Below are positions 18,924 to 27,453 of a stretch of 36,481 nucleotides of DNA, in pieces. The DNA lies in contig WVZK01000031.1 of assembly GCA_011772475.1 (NCBI GenBank), positions 1 to 36,481 of the forward strand, written 5' to 3'. A program made the translations under genes and the position numbers. Origin of the DNA: Candidatus Aminicenantota bacterium. Lineage in GTDB: Bacteria > Acidobacteriota > Aminicenantia > Aminicenantales > Aminicenantaceae. The stretch's first letter is position 1. Every line of letters begins with the position of its first letter. Under the pieces are notes generated by a model. It was not told the origin of the DNA. It worked only from the letters and a program-made list of their open reading frames with translations, and searched no databases.

Positions 18924-18952
18924 ATAATACTCTCTACCGTCCCGATAATCAA
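18924..18952 (-). promoter_or_regulatory. Putative sigma70-type promoter (TTGATT-N17-TATTAT) for the envC-ctpA-yibQ operon, predicted leaderless
   Basis: -35 at 18947-18952 and -10 at 18924-18929 on the minus strand; 7 nt from -10 to the ATG. Confidence 0.55.
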
Positions 18953-19048
18953 ATATAAATCCTGCCCTGGTGCAATCTAATTGTTAATTACCACGCATTA
19001 ACGGTATATTGGCTCCCAGGGCTTTTTCAGTGTTGGAGCTTTCAGGAT

Positions 19049-20782
19049 TTATATCTCTCGTTTTTTTCCATAAAAATACTTGGTTGTCACTTTTCCAACC
19101 AACCCGGCTAAAAGAAGAAGGGACAACAAGTTAGGGAAAGCCATAAAAGCATTGGCTACATCTCCTATGTACCAGACTATGTAGCGGTGTGGACCCTGAA
19201 TGATAGAGCCGATGAAAAGCAGGATGATGAAAGCAACTCTGTAAGGATAGATTATCCTGATTCCAAAGATATATTCCAGGCATTTTTCTCCATAGTAGCA
19301 CCATCCAAGAAGAGTAGAATAGCCAAAAAGAAAAGAGCAAAGAGCAATGATGTATCCTCCATAAGGAATGACAGAGCCAAAGGCATCTGCTGTTAGCGCC
19401 GTGGATGTTAGAGCTCTTGGGTCGCCGTAGGCAGCGGTTTTGATGTAGCTTCCGGTTATGACAATGGTCAGAGTGGTCAGCGTATTAACGACCAAGGTAT
19501 CGATGAAAGTCCCGGTCATAGCGATGAGTCCGTTTCGAGAAGGATCTTTGGATTTTGATGCAGACTGAGCAATTCCGGCTGAACCTAGTCCAGATTCGTT
19601 GGAAAGCAGACCTCTCCTAATACCTTGGCTAATAGCAAGTTTTATAGTAACTCCTACCATACCTCCTCCCACAGCTTTTACAGAGAAGGCTGATGTAAAG
19701 ATCGTGGTGAGAGCTGCGGGCAAGTCAGTGATCCTTGCCAGGATGATAACGATGGCTCCTCCGAAATAAAGAATGATCATGGTCGGAACCAGTCGCTCAG
19801 ATACCATTCCGATTCTCTTGATCCCGCCCAATATAACCGCTCCCACGATGCCTGTGATAACCAGTCCGCTTATCCAGAAAGGAATTTGGAATTCTTTGTT
19901 AAAGACCAGAGCCATTGAATTGGATTGCATCATGTTCCCTGTGCCTAACAAGCAGGCTACGGCACCACAGATAGCAAAAAACATGCCCATGAATTTGGCT
20001 AAATGCTTGTTCTTGATGCCGTTGCGGGCATAGTACATGGGCCCTCCGGACATCTCTCCGCGTATATTCTTGATCCTGAATCTGACTCCTAAAAATCCCT
20101 CAGCATACTTTGTTGCCATGCCAAAGACACCGGCTATCCACATCCAAACAGGAGCTCCTGGTCCACCAACAGCGATGGCAGTAGCCACCCCGGCGATATT
20201 GCCGTTGCCAACGGTAGCAGCCAGAGCAGTCATCAAAGCCGCATAAGGAGATATGTCTCCTTCCTCTTTATCCGGCCTATCCTTTCCTAGGGCTCCCCGC
20301 AACACCATCTTCAGGGATAGGATTAACCTTCTAATTTGGATGAGGCGGGTGAGATAAGTCAGCAGGATGCCTGTCCCTAAAAGAAGGGCGATCATCCAGT
20401 AACCCCACATGAAGTCACTTGCTTTTGTGATGAAAATGAGTATTTTATCCAAAATAGAAAGGGAAATAGTGAAGCTAAGCTCCAGTGTTTCTGCTTTGTC
20501 TTTTATCTCTATCTCTTCTTCGAAGGGAGTCAATTCATAGAGATCCATTTTGATGATGTATTTTCCTGGCCTAAGATCGCTGTACGTAAAATTTCCCTCA
20601 GGATCAAGAGCGGTTTCGGAAAAGTATTCCTCCTCCAGGGGTTTTAGAAGCACGATCCCTTCAGTGTACGGCTCTCCTTTAGGAGAAAGGATAACCTTGC
20701 CCTTGATATCAGCTGCATTAAGGGTTTGAAGACTCGTCAAACACAGAAAAAATAAAATGATGGCTAAAGTTTTTTTCTTCAT
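19049..20782 (-). CDS. AGCS family alanine/glycine:cation symporter with N-terminal signal peptide and carboxypeptidase-regulatory-like beta-sandwich domain
   Basis: GNGNIAGVATAIAVGGPGAPVWMWIAGVFGMATKYAEGFLGV and ISQGIRRGLLSNESGLGSAGIAQSA (AGCS); N-terminus ADIKGKVILSPKGEPYTEGIVLLKPL…LDPEGNFTYSDLRPGKYIIKM (CarboxypepD_reg/SdrD-B-like). Confidence 0.9.
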   Translation of the reverse strand: MKKKTLAIILFFLCLTSLQTLNAADIKGKVILSPKGEPYTEGIVLLKPLEEEYFSETALDPEGNFTYSDLRPGKYIIKMDLYELTPFEEEIEIKDKAETLELSFTISLSILDKILIFITKASDFMWGYWMIALLLGTGILLTYLTRLIQIRRLILSLKMVLRGALGKDRPDKEEGDISPYAALMTALAATVGNGNIAGVATAIAVGGPGAPVWMWIAGVFGMATKYAEGFLGVRFRIKNIRGEMSGGPMYYARNGIKNKHLAKFMGMFFAICGAVACLLGTGNMMQSNSMALVFNKEFQIPFWISGLVITGIVGAVILGGIKRIGMVSERLVPTMIILYFGGAIVIILARITDLPAALTTIFTSAFSVKAVGGGMVGVTIKLAISQGIRRGLLSNESGLGSAGIAQSASKSKDPSRNGLIAMTGTFIDTLVVNTLTTLTIVITGSYIKTAAYGDPRALTSTALTADAFGSVIPYGGYIIALCSFLFGYSTLLGWCYYGEKCLEYIFGIRIIYPYRVAFIILLFIGSIIQGPHRYIVWYIGDVANAFMAFPNLLSLLLLAGLVGKVTTKYFYGKKREI

Positions 20783-20791
20783 TTGCTTCCT

Positions 20792-22153
20792 TTATCCAGA
20801 CGCAATTTTCCTTATGAAGATAAGAATAAAAATTATAGCTATGGGCGAGAGAAATTTGAGAGAAAAAACCCAGAGCAGCCTTAATCTGAACTTAGGATTT
20901 CCAGAAAAGATTTCTTTGATCGCGTTTTTAACTCCCCAAACATAGCCAACGAAAAGACAAATAAAAAAGGCGCCAACAGCCAGCGAGATATTGCCGAAGA
21001 TAAAATCAAATCTGCCAAAGAAACTTATTTTGGTGAAAAATTTCATTCCTCCGAAGGAAAGGGCGGAAGGAACTCCAATGACGAAAGAAAGAAACCCTAC
21101 TGACAGAGCTGCTTTTTTTCTCGACCATTCCCTCTCATCAACGAGATAAGCCACTGGAACTTCGAGGAGAGATATGGTCGAAGTCAGAGCAGCCACGCAT
21201 AAAAGCGAGAAAAAGAGAAGCGCAAAGATATATCCACCCGGTATTTGGGAAAAGATAATAGGAAAGATCTGGAAAACCAGGCCAAAACCTCCAACATCCA
21301 TTGGCTGGTTGGCAAAGGCAAGAGTGGGAAAGATGATTAGCCCTGCCAGGAGGGCGATAAAAGTATCCGAGAAGGTGACCCATCCTGCCGAAGAGACGAG
21401 ATTATCGGATTTAGAGATATAGCTGCCATAGGTTATCATTGTTCCCATACCCAGGCTTAAAGAAAAGAAAGCTTGGCCCAAGGCAAACAGAACGACGGTG
21501 CCGCTGAGCTTTGAGAAGTCTGGTTTGAGATAATAGGTCAATCCTTCGGACGCGTTGGGAAGAATTAAAGCTCTCACAGCAAGAAAAATAATAAGCAGAA
21601 AAAGGATGGGCATCAGAACCTTAGTCCATCTTTCTATTCCCTTTTTCACTCCCCTCGAGATTATATAAGTAGTAGTTCCGATGAATAGGAAAAGTAAAAA
21701 GATAACCTGAAGAGGATTAGAGGTGAATTCTGTGAATATCTTTTCAGTTAATTGACTTGTCACCTCTCCGCTGAAAGCCCCTGTTGCAGTCTTTACCATG
21801 TAGCCTACTGTCCATCCTGCTACGACAGAGTAATAGGAGAGAATGCAAACACCTGTTATTACTCCCATATAGCCGATGAATTTCCAGGGCGAACGGGGTT
21901 TTATATATCCGATTGCTCCCACAGGATTTTTCTGAGCGTGGCGGCCTATGGTCAATTCTGCCAGCATCACAATGAACCCGATTAAGGCAACAGCCAGGAT
22001 ATAGACCAGGACAAAAACTGCTCCTCCGTTCTGACTCACCATTGTCGGGAATCGCCAGATGTTGCCTAGACCTATAGCTGACCCTGTAGCTGCAAAAATG
22101 AAAGCTATTTTAGATCCCCAAGTTCCTCTCTTGATTGTTTCCTGGCCTTCCAT
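20792..22153 (-). CDS. SNF (NSS) family sodium-dependent transporter
   Basis: WGSKIAFIFAATGSAIGLGNIWRFPTMVSQNGGAVFVLVYILAVALIGF signature; 12 TM-like profile. Confidence 0.93.
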   Translation of the reverse strand: MEGQETIKRGTWGSKIAFIFAATGSAIGLGNIWRFPTMVSQNGGAVFVLVYILAVALIGFIVMLAELTIGRHAQKNPVGAIGYIKPRSPWKFIGYMGVITGVCILSYYSVVAGWTVGYMVKTATGAFSGEVTSQLTEKIFTEFTSNPLQVIFLLFLFIGTTTYIISRGVKKGIERWTKVLMPILFLLIIFLAVRALILPNASEGLTYYLKPDFSKLSGTVVLFALGQAFFSLSLGMGTMITYGSYISKSDNLVSSAGWVTFSDTFIALLAGLIIFPTLAFANQPMDVGGFGLVFQIFPIIFSQIPGGYIFALLFFSLLCVAALTSTISLLEVPVAYLVDEREWSRKKAALSVGFLSFVIGVPSALSFGGMKFFTKISFFGRFDFIFGNISLAVGAFFICLFVGYVWGVKNAIKEIFSGNPKFRLRLLWVFSLKFLSPIAIIFILIFIRKIASG

Positions 22154-22308
22154 TTTAGTCTCTTTTATGAAGACGAAAAAAAGAAATATTAATTTTTCCC
22201 GTATCTTTTACCACAATCTTTGAATATTGTAAAAAGAAATTAAATTATTGCCTATTTAATCATCTCTCGTTAAAATTATAAGCTGTCTGGAGAAAGGAGG
22301 TAGACTAA

Positions 22309-23511
22309 ATGCCTGCAATAGAAATAAAGCCCGATGTTTACTGGATAGGTGTGAACGACCGAACCACTGACCTTTTTGAAGGGTTATGGCCGATCACCAA
22401 GGAAGGCGTTTCTTACAATTCATATCTCATTGACGATGAAAAGAAAGCGATTATCGATCTGACAAAATCCTTCAAGGGAAATGAGTTCCTTGATCAAATC
22501 GATGAAGTCACTGATATTTCAAAGATTGACTATGTAGTCGTAAATCATATGGAGCCCGATCACTCTGGTCTTATAAGGACATTGAGAAGGATCGCTCCTC
22601 AAGTCACTTTCATCGGCTCAGCGAAAACGAAGGATATGCTGGAGAGTTTCTTTTCCATAAAAGAGAATGTTCAGGTAGTAGGTGACGGGGACACTCTTTC
22701 CCTGGGCAAAAGAACCTTGAAATTCTTTTCAACGCCCTTTCTTCATTGGCCTGAAACTATGATGACATACGAGGTCTCTCACAAGATTCTGTTTCCTTGT
22801 GATGCATTTGGTGGATATGGCGCTATCCGAGGATCTATTTTTGATGATGAATGCAAAGACTTTGACTTTTACGAGAAGGAATCTCTCCGTTATTACGTTA
22901 ATATCGTGGCCAATTTTAGTGCAAGGGTCTTAGGAGCTATCGAAAAGCTGGCTGATCTTCCCATAGATGTTATTGCTCCATCTCATGGTCTAATCTGGCG
23001 CAAGAATCCTTCTCTTATAGTCAACCTCTACAAGAAGTGGGCAGAGTATGCGGTTGGAAAAACCGAGGCCGGGATTACTCTAATTTATGGCTCTATGTAC
23101 GGTTTTACAGAATCCATGATGAATTCAGTGGCCCAGGGAATATCCCGGGAGGATGTTCCCCTTGAAATCTTTGATGCCTCCCGAACTCATGTGAGCTACA
23201 TCCTTCCTTCTCTCTGGACAAAAAAGGGAGTGATGATAGGAGCTCCCACATATGAAGTGTCGCTTTTTCCTCCAGTTGAAGGAGTTCTAAACATGGCTGC
23301 TCATAAGCACATCAAAAACAAGAAAGTGGCCTATTTCGGAAGCTACGGATGGAGCGGTGGAGCGAGAAAAAATTTAGAAAAAATCATAGAGCCACTTAAG
23401 TGGGAACTTGTTGATACCCTGGAGTTTGAGGGGTATCCGACAGAAGAAGAATTAAAAAAGGGCGAAGAATTTGGAAAACATTTCGCAGAATTGATAAAGA
23501 AAGAAACATAG
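22309..23511 (+). CDS. FprA-type A-type flavoprotein (metallo-beta-lactamase-like diiron domain plus flavodoxin domain)
   Basis: NHMEPDHSG (HxExDH) diiron ligands, LHWPETMMTY, flavodoxin IYGSMYGFTESM; strong SD aaaggagg. Confidence 0.92.
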   Translation: MPAIEIKPDVYWIGVNDRTTDLFEGLWPITKEGVSYNSYLIDDEKKAIIDLTKSFKGNEFLDQIDEVTDISKIDYVVVNHMEPDHSGLIRTLRRIAPQVTFIGSAKTKDMLESFFSIKENVQVVGDGDTLSLGKRTLKFFSTPFLHWPETMMTYEVSHKILFPCDAFGGYGAIRGSIFDDECKDFDFYEKESLRYYVNIVANFSARVLGAIEKLADLPIDVIAPSHGLIWRKNPSLIVNLYKKWAEYAVGKTEAGITLIYGSMYGFTESMMNSVAQGISREDVPLEIFDASRTHVSYILPSLWTKKGVMIGAPTYEVSLFPPVEGVLNMAAHKHIKNKKVAYFGSYGWSGGARKNLEKIIEPLKWELVDTLEFEGYPTEEELKKGEEFGKHFAELIKKET

Positions 23512-23601
23512 AAGGTGCCCAGTCTCTTTTTTTACTTATTCTTTAAAAGCTGAATAGAAATATGATAAGATACCGATGGCCTACTTCATCGGGGGTACAA
23601 A

Positions 23602-24066
23602 ATGGCAAAAGCCGACTGGAAAGACGAGCTAGCAAGCTTCATCGATGACCTCAGAGTTGTCGATGAATGCAAGGCCGAGGCTCCAGGAAAATTTAATCAG
23701 TTTTGTGAGTTCATTGCTGAGTCTTCCTTTGAAAGTTTATCTGAAGAGTTGAAAATCTATGGGATAAAATCCAAAGTCAGAAAAGAAAAACGGAAATCTA
23801 TTGCTTTTGAGGTTAATTTTCCTAAGTCGCGGGTAGATCATTTCCACTATGTTATCCGTCTTCCCAATAATGCCCTGGATCTCCAATTAAGACTGCTGAT
23901 TAGAGGGAGGAAGGATAAGAAGAGTCAGATTGAGGAAAAGGAAGTGCCCTTCATGAAAAATATCAAGCCTTCAAGCGTCCTGAAATTGTCCAAGGAAGAA
24001 CTCATCTTAGATGTGATTAAACACTATAAAAAATTCATTTCTGAAGCTTTAATCTATTCTGAATAA
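23602..24066 (+). CDS. Hypothetical protein (154 aa)
   Basis: Complete ORF with GGGGG SD-like sequence; no family recognised. Confidence 0.7.
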   Translation: MAKADWKDELASFIDDLRVVDECKAEAPGKFNQFCEFIAESSFESLSEELKIYGIKSKVRKEKRKSIAFEVNFPKSRVDHFHYVIRLPNNALDLQLRLLIRGRKDKKSQIEEKEVPFMKNIKPSSVLKLSKEELILDVIKHYKKFISEALIYSE

Positions 24067-24120
24067 ATCAAGAGCTTTATTCAAAAATTCCTTCTTTTTC
24101 TTGTAGGGTCTTCTTTAATT

Positions 24121-24177
24121 GTGGGGGTTTGATTTATCAAGCCCACATTTTAATGTAAGGTTTTGATTCATCAAATT
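24121..24177. repeat. Two tandem REP-like modules (GTGGGGGTTTGATTTATCAAGCCCAC and GTAAGGTTTTGATTCATCAAATTT)
   Basis: Same palindrome core as at 4292, 4356, 4866 and 12755; roughly 32 bp period. Confidence 0.75.
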
Positions 24178-24284
24178 TTTATATTCTATTTATTGAAAAA
24201 AATGGCTCGTTTGATAAATAAGACCTCTGCATCAAAAAAAGATTGAAATAGAAGGATAGATTTGTTAGTTTTTGTTTCTTTTAA

Positions 24285-25463
24285 ATGAGAAACAAAAAAT
24301 TAGCTCCGGGAATACTCTCCATCCAATTACTGGTATTAATGTCTTACTCTTCCGTTGCCATGCTGATTCTTCTTTCTGTATATTTTAAGCACCTGGGAGG
24401 GAGCCCGCGGCAAATCGGCTTCTTACTGGGTATTTTTTCCCTGTCTGCCTTTTTATCCCGCCCGTTTGTTGGCTGGCTTTTAAGCAAGTACAATCCTAGG
24501 AAAGTGGTTGTTGCAGGGCTAATTCTTGTCCTGATCATGACAGCCATGTACCTCTTCATCCAAGAATTAAATTGGTTTGTCGTATTCATAAGGATTCTTC
24601 ATGGTTTTGGGTTTTCAGTTTTTATTCTGGCAGCTTTGTTGATCGCTGTTTTGATAACCCGCGAGGAAGAGAGGGCTTATGCCATCGGAGTTGTGTCCAC
24701 AGGTTTTATGCTTCCTCTCTTGGTTGTTCCTTTTATGGGAGAAGGAATTATTGAAAGATTTGGCTTCTCCCCTTTTTTTCTCTGTGCTGTTTTCCTGGCC
24801 GCGATTCCGCTTGTGTTTGGCCTCTTCTGGAAAGTCAAGCTTCCTCGATTTCCTGAAGACTCAGAAATCAAAAGCGTTGGCTTTCTTCGTCTCCTAAAAC
24901 AGAGAAGAATTTTCTTGATTTTTTTTCTAACCTTAATCTTTGAAACCGGTCTGAGCTCTAGCTTGAGTTTTGTTCCTCTTCTTGCTCACGGAGAATCTCC
25001 GATGTGGGCTGGCTATTTTTATACTTTTCTGAGCTTGACTGCTGTGTTTATGCGGCTTTATGGAGGAAAGCGGTTTGTTTTTTGGGGTAGTCCGAGGTCA
25101 CTTCTTCCTGCTTTTTATTTTATTTCCGGAGGAGGAGTATTAATCTATTTTGCTTCCAATAATATTTTGCTCGGACTATCTGGCGTTATCTGGGGAATCG
25201 GAGTGGGAATTCTATACCCCCATCTGACCGCTCTCGTTGTCGAGGGAGTCCCTTTTCGAGAACATGGGAAAGTTTTGAGTCTTTTTGCTTCTTCTGTAGA
25301 TTTAGGTTTTGCCTTTGGCCCACTGCTATTCGGATGGGTCTCCCAGTACTTTGGGCTAAGAGATTCCTTTATTATTTTTGCTCTTTTTGTTTTTCTTTCT
25401 TCGTCTGCCCTTATTTTGTGGGGAAAATCCTACCTTTTAAAAAAGCTAAAAAAGGGGACATAA
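24285..25463 (+). CDS. MFS transporter
   Basis: 392 aa, 12 TM-like, FLLGIFSLSAFLSRPFVGWLLSKYNPRKVV MFS loop 2-3 motif. Confidence 0.88.
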   Translation: MRNKKLAPGILSIQLLVLMSYSSVAMLILLSVYFKHLGGSPRQIGFLLGIFSLSAFLSRPFVGWLLSKYNPRKVVVAGLILVLIMTAMYLFIQELNWFVVFIRILHGFGFSVFILAALLIAVLITREEERAYAIGVVSTGFMLPLLVVPFMGEGIIERFGFSPFFLCAVFLAAIPLVFGLFWKVKLPRFPEDSEIKSVGFLRLLKQRRIFLIFFLTLIFETGLSSSLSFVPLLAHGESPMWAGYFYTFLSLTAVFMRLYGGKRFVFWGSPRSLLPAFYFISGGGVLIYFASNNILLGLSGVIWGIGVGILYPHLTALVVEGVPFREHGKVLSLFASSVDLGFAFGPLLFGWVSQYFGLRDSFIIFALFVFLSSSALILWGKSYLLKKLKKGT

Positions 25464-25586
25464 AAAAGGACATAAAAAAGGGGACAGGCTACTTTTTATA
25501 GTTAAGACAGGAATTAGATCTTTCAAACCATAACAGAAGCCACAGCAGCAGTAATCATCATAAAAAAGTAGCCTGTCCCCTTTTTT
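25448..25586. repeat. Composite palindromic element copy F with three AAAAAAGG(GG)ACA heads and a 24 bp perfect stem
   Basis: Arms 25474-25497 / 25563-25586 (AAAAAAGGGGACAGGCTACTTTTT); heads at 25448, 25462, 25474; overlaps the end of the MFS CDS. Confidence 0.9.
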
Positions 25587-25603
25587 AAATGAAGGTCGTT
25601 AGG

Positions 25604-26560
25604 TTAAAAGCGCCAGATAAGGCGCAGTTTCTCCCTCTTATCTAGGCGAGTTATCCCTTCGTCCTTTGCCGCTTCTACGGCCGCGTCATATTCGCCTTGA
25701 TTGATTCTTCTGTTTAAAGGAGAGTTGGCAGAGATTCTGCCGTAGGGATAAAACTGGTCCATGATGTTAACATAGGTGTTCTTAGAGATTTCTTGAGCCA
25801 GGAAGCTCATCACCTCTTTTGTTCCAGCCAATTCCTGAGGAAGAACCAGGTGTCTCACCAAAAGTCCTCTAAGTGCTATTCCTCTCTCATCCAAGAGGAG
25901 ATCTCCTACTTGACGATGCATTTCCTTAAAGGCAAGCTTAGCCATTTCAGGATAGTCAGGTGCTTGTGAGTATTCTTCAGCCACCTTGCCGTCAGCGTAT
26001 TTAAAATCAGGCATATAAATATCAAAGACTCCGTCTAGAAGCTTCAGAGTCTCGACAGAATCGTAACCTCCAGTGTTATAGACAAGTGGCACTTTAAGTC
26101 CCTTATCTATAGCTACAGGAAGGGCCTTCAAAATTTGAGGAACATAATGGGTGGGAGTAACAAAATTAATGTTGTGGCAGCCCATCATTTGAAGCTCGAT
26201 CATCATCCTCCCTAACCTTTCAAAGGATATCTCCCTGCCTTCTCCTCCATGACTTATAGAGTAATTCTGGCAAAAGAGACATTTCAGGTTACAATGAGTC
26301 ATGAAAATTGTGCCCGAGCCATGATGGCCAACAAGCGGCCTTTCTTCTCCGAAGTGAGGGGAGTAGGAAGACACCTCAGGGAGAAATCCTGCGCCGCAAT
26401 ATTTTTTTTCTCCTTTGACTCGGTTCACTCCGCAGTTTCGAGGGCAGAGGCTGCATTTCTCCAATAATTGGAAGGCCTTCTCAATTTTTTCTTTAAAAAG
26501 CCCTTCTCTGTGTTTTTTGAGATAGGCTGGTTCGAAATTTTCTGACTGCATGTTCTTCAT
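25604..26560 (-). CDS. Radical SAM protein, PflA-activase-like (COG1313-type)
   Basis: CNLKCLFCQN radical-SAM cluster motif; N-terminal CSLCPRNCGVNR…CGAG; start chosen at ATG 26560 downstream of TATAAT. Confidence 0.85.
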   Translation of the reverse strand: MKNMQSENFEPAYLKKHREGLFKEKIEKAFQLLEKCSLCPRNCGVNRVKGEKKYCGAGFLPEVSSYSPHFGEERPLVGHHGSGTIFMTHCNLKCLFCQNYSISHGGEGREISFERLGRMMIELQMMGCHNINFVTPTHYVPQILKALPVAIDKGLKVPLVYNTGGYDSVETLKLLDGVFDIYMPDFKYADGKVAEEYSQAPDYPEMAKLAFKEMHRQVGDLLLDERGIALRGLLVRHLVLPQELAGTKEVMSFLAQEISKNTYVNIMDQFYPYGRISANSPLNRRINQGEYDAAVEAAKDEGITRLDKREKLRLIWRF

Positions 26561-26565
26561 AGGCA

Positions 26566-26571
26566 ATTATA
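26566..26571 (-). promoter_or_regulatory. Extended -10 box (TGCTATAAT) for the radical SAM gene, predicted leaderless
   Basis: TATAAT on the minus strand 5 nt before ATG 26560, preceded by a TGn motif. Confidence 0.45.
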
Positions 26572-26675
26572 GCAAATTTGGAGTCAGACTTTACCAAATT
26601 TAATTTTTTTTGGATGCTCAATATTTGGTTGTATTTTTTGATTAGAATAATTAAAGTTATCAGAGTCTAATCCCG

Positions 26676-27380
26676 ATGAGTGTCAAATCTGGCTCCTTAT
26701 ACAGTACGATTCCTCGACTGGAACGAATTCCCTTCCTTATCCATGGCTTCGGCGCAAGATTATGGAAGGAAGATGATTATAAAAATAGACCGGAGTGGAA
26801 GGATTTTAAGCTCGTTTTGCTTAATCAAATTCACTCCAACATTATTCAAGTAATAGATAATGTTCCCGAGGAGAAATTAAAAGGAGATGCCGCAATCACC
26901 GGCCTCCCTTTTCTCCTTCTCATCATAAAAACAGCTGATTGCCTACCTGCCCTAATTGTGGATGAGCCCCAGAAAGTAATTGCTGCTGTCCACTGCGGGT
27001 GGAGAGGAACATCTAAGAGAGTCATTAAAAAGGTTATTCAAAATATGAAAAACCATTATGGCAGCGATCCCGCATTGCTTCTGGTGGCTTTGGGGCCTTG
27101 TATAGGGCGTGAGTGCTATGAAGTTGGGGAGGATGTCTATAAGAGCTTTAAGCAAGAGGGCCTTTCAACAGAGTTTTTTCGAAATCATCCTCTGCGAAGG
27201 CAAAAGTATCTTTTCGATTTAAAAGGAGCAAATCTTTCTCAGATGGTTAGTGAAGGAGTGGAGGAAAAAAATATTTTTTCCGTAGAAATCTGTACTCATT
27301 GCCATGAGAGCCTTCCTTCATTCCGAAGAGATAAGGACAAAGCGGGCAGAACCCTAAGCTTCATCGGAATGTCATCTTAG
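26676..27380 (+). CDS. pgeF: Laccase-domain protein / peptidoglycan editing factor (PgeF/YfiH family)
   Basis: NQIHS, IIKTADCLPALI, AAVHCGWRGT, ALGPCIGRECYEVGEDV. Confidence 0.92.
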   Translation: MSVKSGSLYSTIPRLERIPFLIHGFGARLWKEDDYKNRPEWKDFKLVLLNQIHSNIIQVIDNVPEEKLKGDAAITGLPFLLLIIKTADCLPALIVDEPQKVIAAVHCGWRGTSKRVIKKVIQNMKNHYGSDPALLLVALGPCIGRECYEVGEDVYKSFKQEGLSTEFFRNHPLRRQKYLFDLKGANLSQMVSEGVEEKNIFSVEICTHCHESLPSFRRDKDKAGRTLSFIGMSS

Positions 27381-27453
27381 AGGGGAGCGAGGCTATTTCC
27401 CAAAACGTTTTTAGTTGCTTTTTAAATTTATTTTTTTTATTCTTTAGCGTGCT

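Noticed and set aside
20792-22153. AGCS plus SNF symporter pair as a novel transport system
   Set aside because: Both are ordinary sodium-coupled amino-acid transporter families that are often clustered; only the AGCS N-terminal fusion seemed worth reporting.
24181-24230. Possible further hairpin TTGATAAATAAG near the MFS start
   Set aside because: Only partial similarity to the REP-like module and no complementary arm.
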